Assembly: GCA_032718475.1 (NCBI GenBank)
Contig: JAUCBJ010002590.1
Coordinates: 1-21,379, forward strand
Length of the DNA: 21,379 nt
From: Nemertoderma westbladi
Taxonomy: Eukaryota; Xenacoelomorpha; Nemertodermatida; Nemertodermatidae
Direction of reading: 5' to 3'
In this document: positions 20,452 through 21,379 of the stretch, piece by piece
Layout of the letters: the number at the start of each line of letters is the position of its first letter
How positions within the stretch are numbered: position 1 is the first letter of the stretch
Made by a program: the position numbers and the translations under genes
The notes under the pieces: model-generated
Database searches by the model: none
The model's input: only the letters and a program-made list of their open reading frames with translations
What the model was told of the DNA's origin: nothing

Positions 20452-20807
20452 GAGAGGATATTATAGAGTTTAGGAGTTATAGAAATATAATTTAATTTTT
20501 TACAATGTTTGCAAAAGTGTGGTTAAAGCTTTATAACTCAATATCACTCCGGCATATGGGGTGTTAGTCTAGGAATTACATTATTATAGAATAAAGGGTT
20601 AATTTATAGATACCAACTTTATGATCGAACGTAGGCGTAACAATGATTCGTATTTGTCTTTTCGTAATAAATGATGTGCTGTAATTATGGTTTAATGTGC
20701 TTCACTATATCTTCTTCGCCAAATAAACCCAGTTACGACATATTTGGGTACTTAATAATTTCACCTTCTTTTTAATATTATTTCAATTATTATTATCCTT
20801 TATTATT
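20452..20807 (+). terminator. NNT 3' untranslated region with poly(A) signals
   Basis: AT-rich sequence after the NNT stop. AATAAA occurs at 20590-20595 and 20666-20671; the second is followed by a GT-rich stretch (TGATGTGCTG), which suits a cleavage site. No other gene is visible before the second 528-bp repeat. Confidence 0.55.
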
Positions 20808-21335
20808 ATAATTATCAATTATTATTTAACTGTTTGAATTGAAATAACCCAGAACTTGGTATAATGCAATTAAGTCAACCAGTACCTGGTATAGGTATAA
20901 TGCTAAGGATGGTTTTCCACCGCAGGGTCACGGTTGGGGCTTTGTACTAACAATGAAAATACATGATCATATTATTTGCTCTATGTGTAACACTATTGTC
21001 ATTTATGAGGTCAATGGTTCTGTTCAAATAATAAATTAGTTATAGGTCACTAGAAACACCAGGTAACATCGAGACAGAGGGAATCCGTACTCGGCAGACC
21101 ATCACTCACTATGTACATTGTCTAATGTCCATGTCCAATGTCTAACTGTAGGTATCCGCTATCCGGTATTTAGCTGATTCAGGGAGAGCGTTGCGTTGCT
21201 AGGATACTGTGTCCATTGACAATTAACTATTTATTATTAAATAAATAAATAATAAACTTAAAGTCTTTTTTTAAAATTCTAACAAATTTGGATTATGTAG
21301 ATTTTATTTACAAATATACTCAACATTTCAAGAAA
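20808..21335. repeat. 528-bp dispersed direct repeat, copy 2
   Basis: Same orientation and length as 4443-4970 with about 97 percent identity by eye. Similarity ends at AAGAAA near 21335, after which the flanks are unrelated. The two copies bracket about 15.8 kb, so recombination between them could delete or duplicate the whole interval. Confidence 0.93.
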
Positions 21336-21379
21336 TTAAACGCGTGCAGCATATCTCGTTTACCACCGGCTTACATGTT

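Overview
This window looks like nuclear DNA from an invertebrate animal. Two genes point that way: the C-terminal exons of proton-translocating NAD(P) transhydrogenase (NNT), interrupted by a GT-AG intron, and a wolframin (WFS1)-like membrane protein. There are also two SLC18B1-like major facilitator transporters, non-LTR retrotransposon and foldback elements, AATAAA signals and abundant minisatellites. I cannot name the species. An early-branching, compact-gene animal such as a sponge is only a guess. Nothing bacterial (operons, Shine-Dalgarno sites, CRISPR) is present.

Layout, left to right. 1-598: a foldback element with 53-bp terminal inverted repeats. 586-4317 (-): a single-exon 1,243-codon repeat protein gene carrying a 51-bp array (17-residue, Pro/Gly/Ala-rich) and a 105-bp array (35-residue, Asn/Thr/Val-rich) on either side of a unique centre; its stop codon lies inside the foldback element. 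4443-4970: first copy of a 528-bp direct repeat whose second copy is at 20808-21335. About 5667-7510 and 11085-12975: a segmental duplication, each copy carrying an intact 427-residue SLC18B1-like transporter on the minus strand, with a 68-bp relic of a third copy at 13222-13289. Between the copies lie a decayed Ulp1/SENP-type protease gene (9138-7784, -) and a 5'-truncated LINE (10182-9175, -). 13290-14245: a GC-rich island, probably repetitive. 16499-14557 (-): a wolframin-like gene whose C-terminal domain is displaced by a frameshift. 16829-17102: a small inverted-repeat element. 17321-17680: a 16-bp palindromic minisatellite. 17845-20451 (+): the last two exons of NNT.

The most striking structure is the 2,222-bp final NNT intron. 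It has essentially no unique sequence. Its 5' part is 13 tandem 43-bp units, each repeating the last nine codons of the upstream exon plus the 5' splice site. The rest is about 38 tandem units, also 43 bp but unrelated in sequence, each resembling the polypyrimidine tract and 3' splice site; the last unit is the real acceptor. The intron therefore seems to have grown by tandem amplification of its own two splice junctions.

The genes do not form an obvious pathway. NNT is a mitochondrial inner-membrane NADPH-generating pump, wolframin an ER membrane protein, and SLC18B1-like proteins are vesicular or plasma-membrane proton-coupled transporters. The common theme is repeat-driven remodelling: four coding loci have array expansion, duplication, frameshift or element insertion directly at their coding or splice boundaries.
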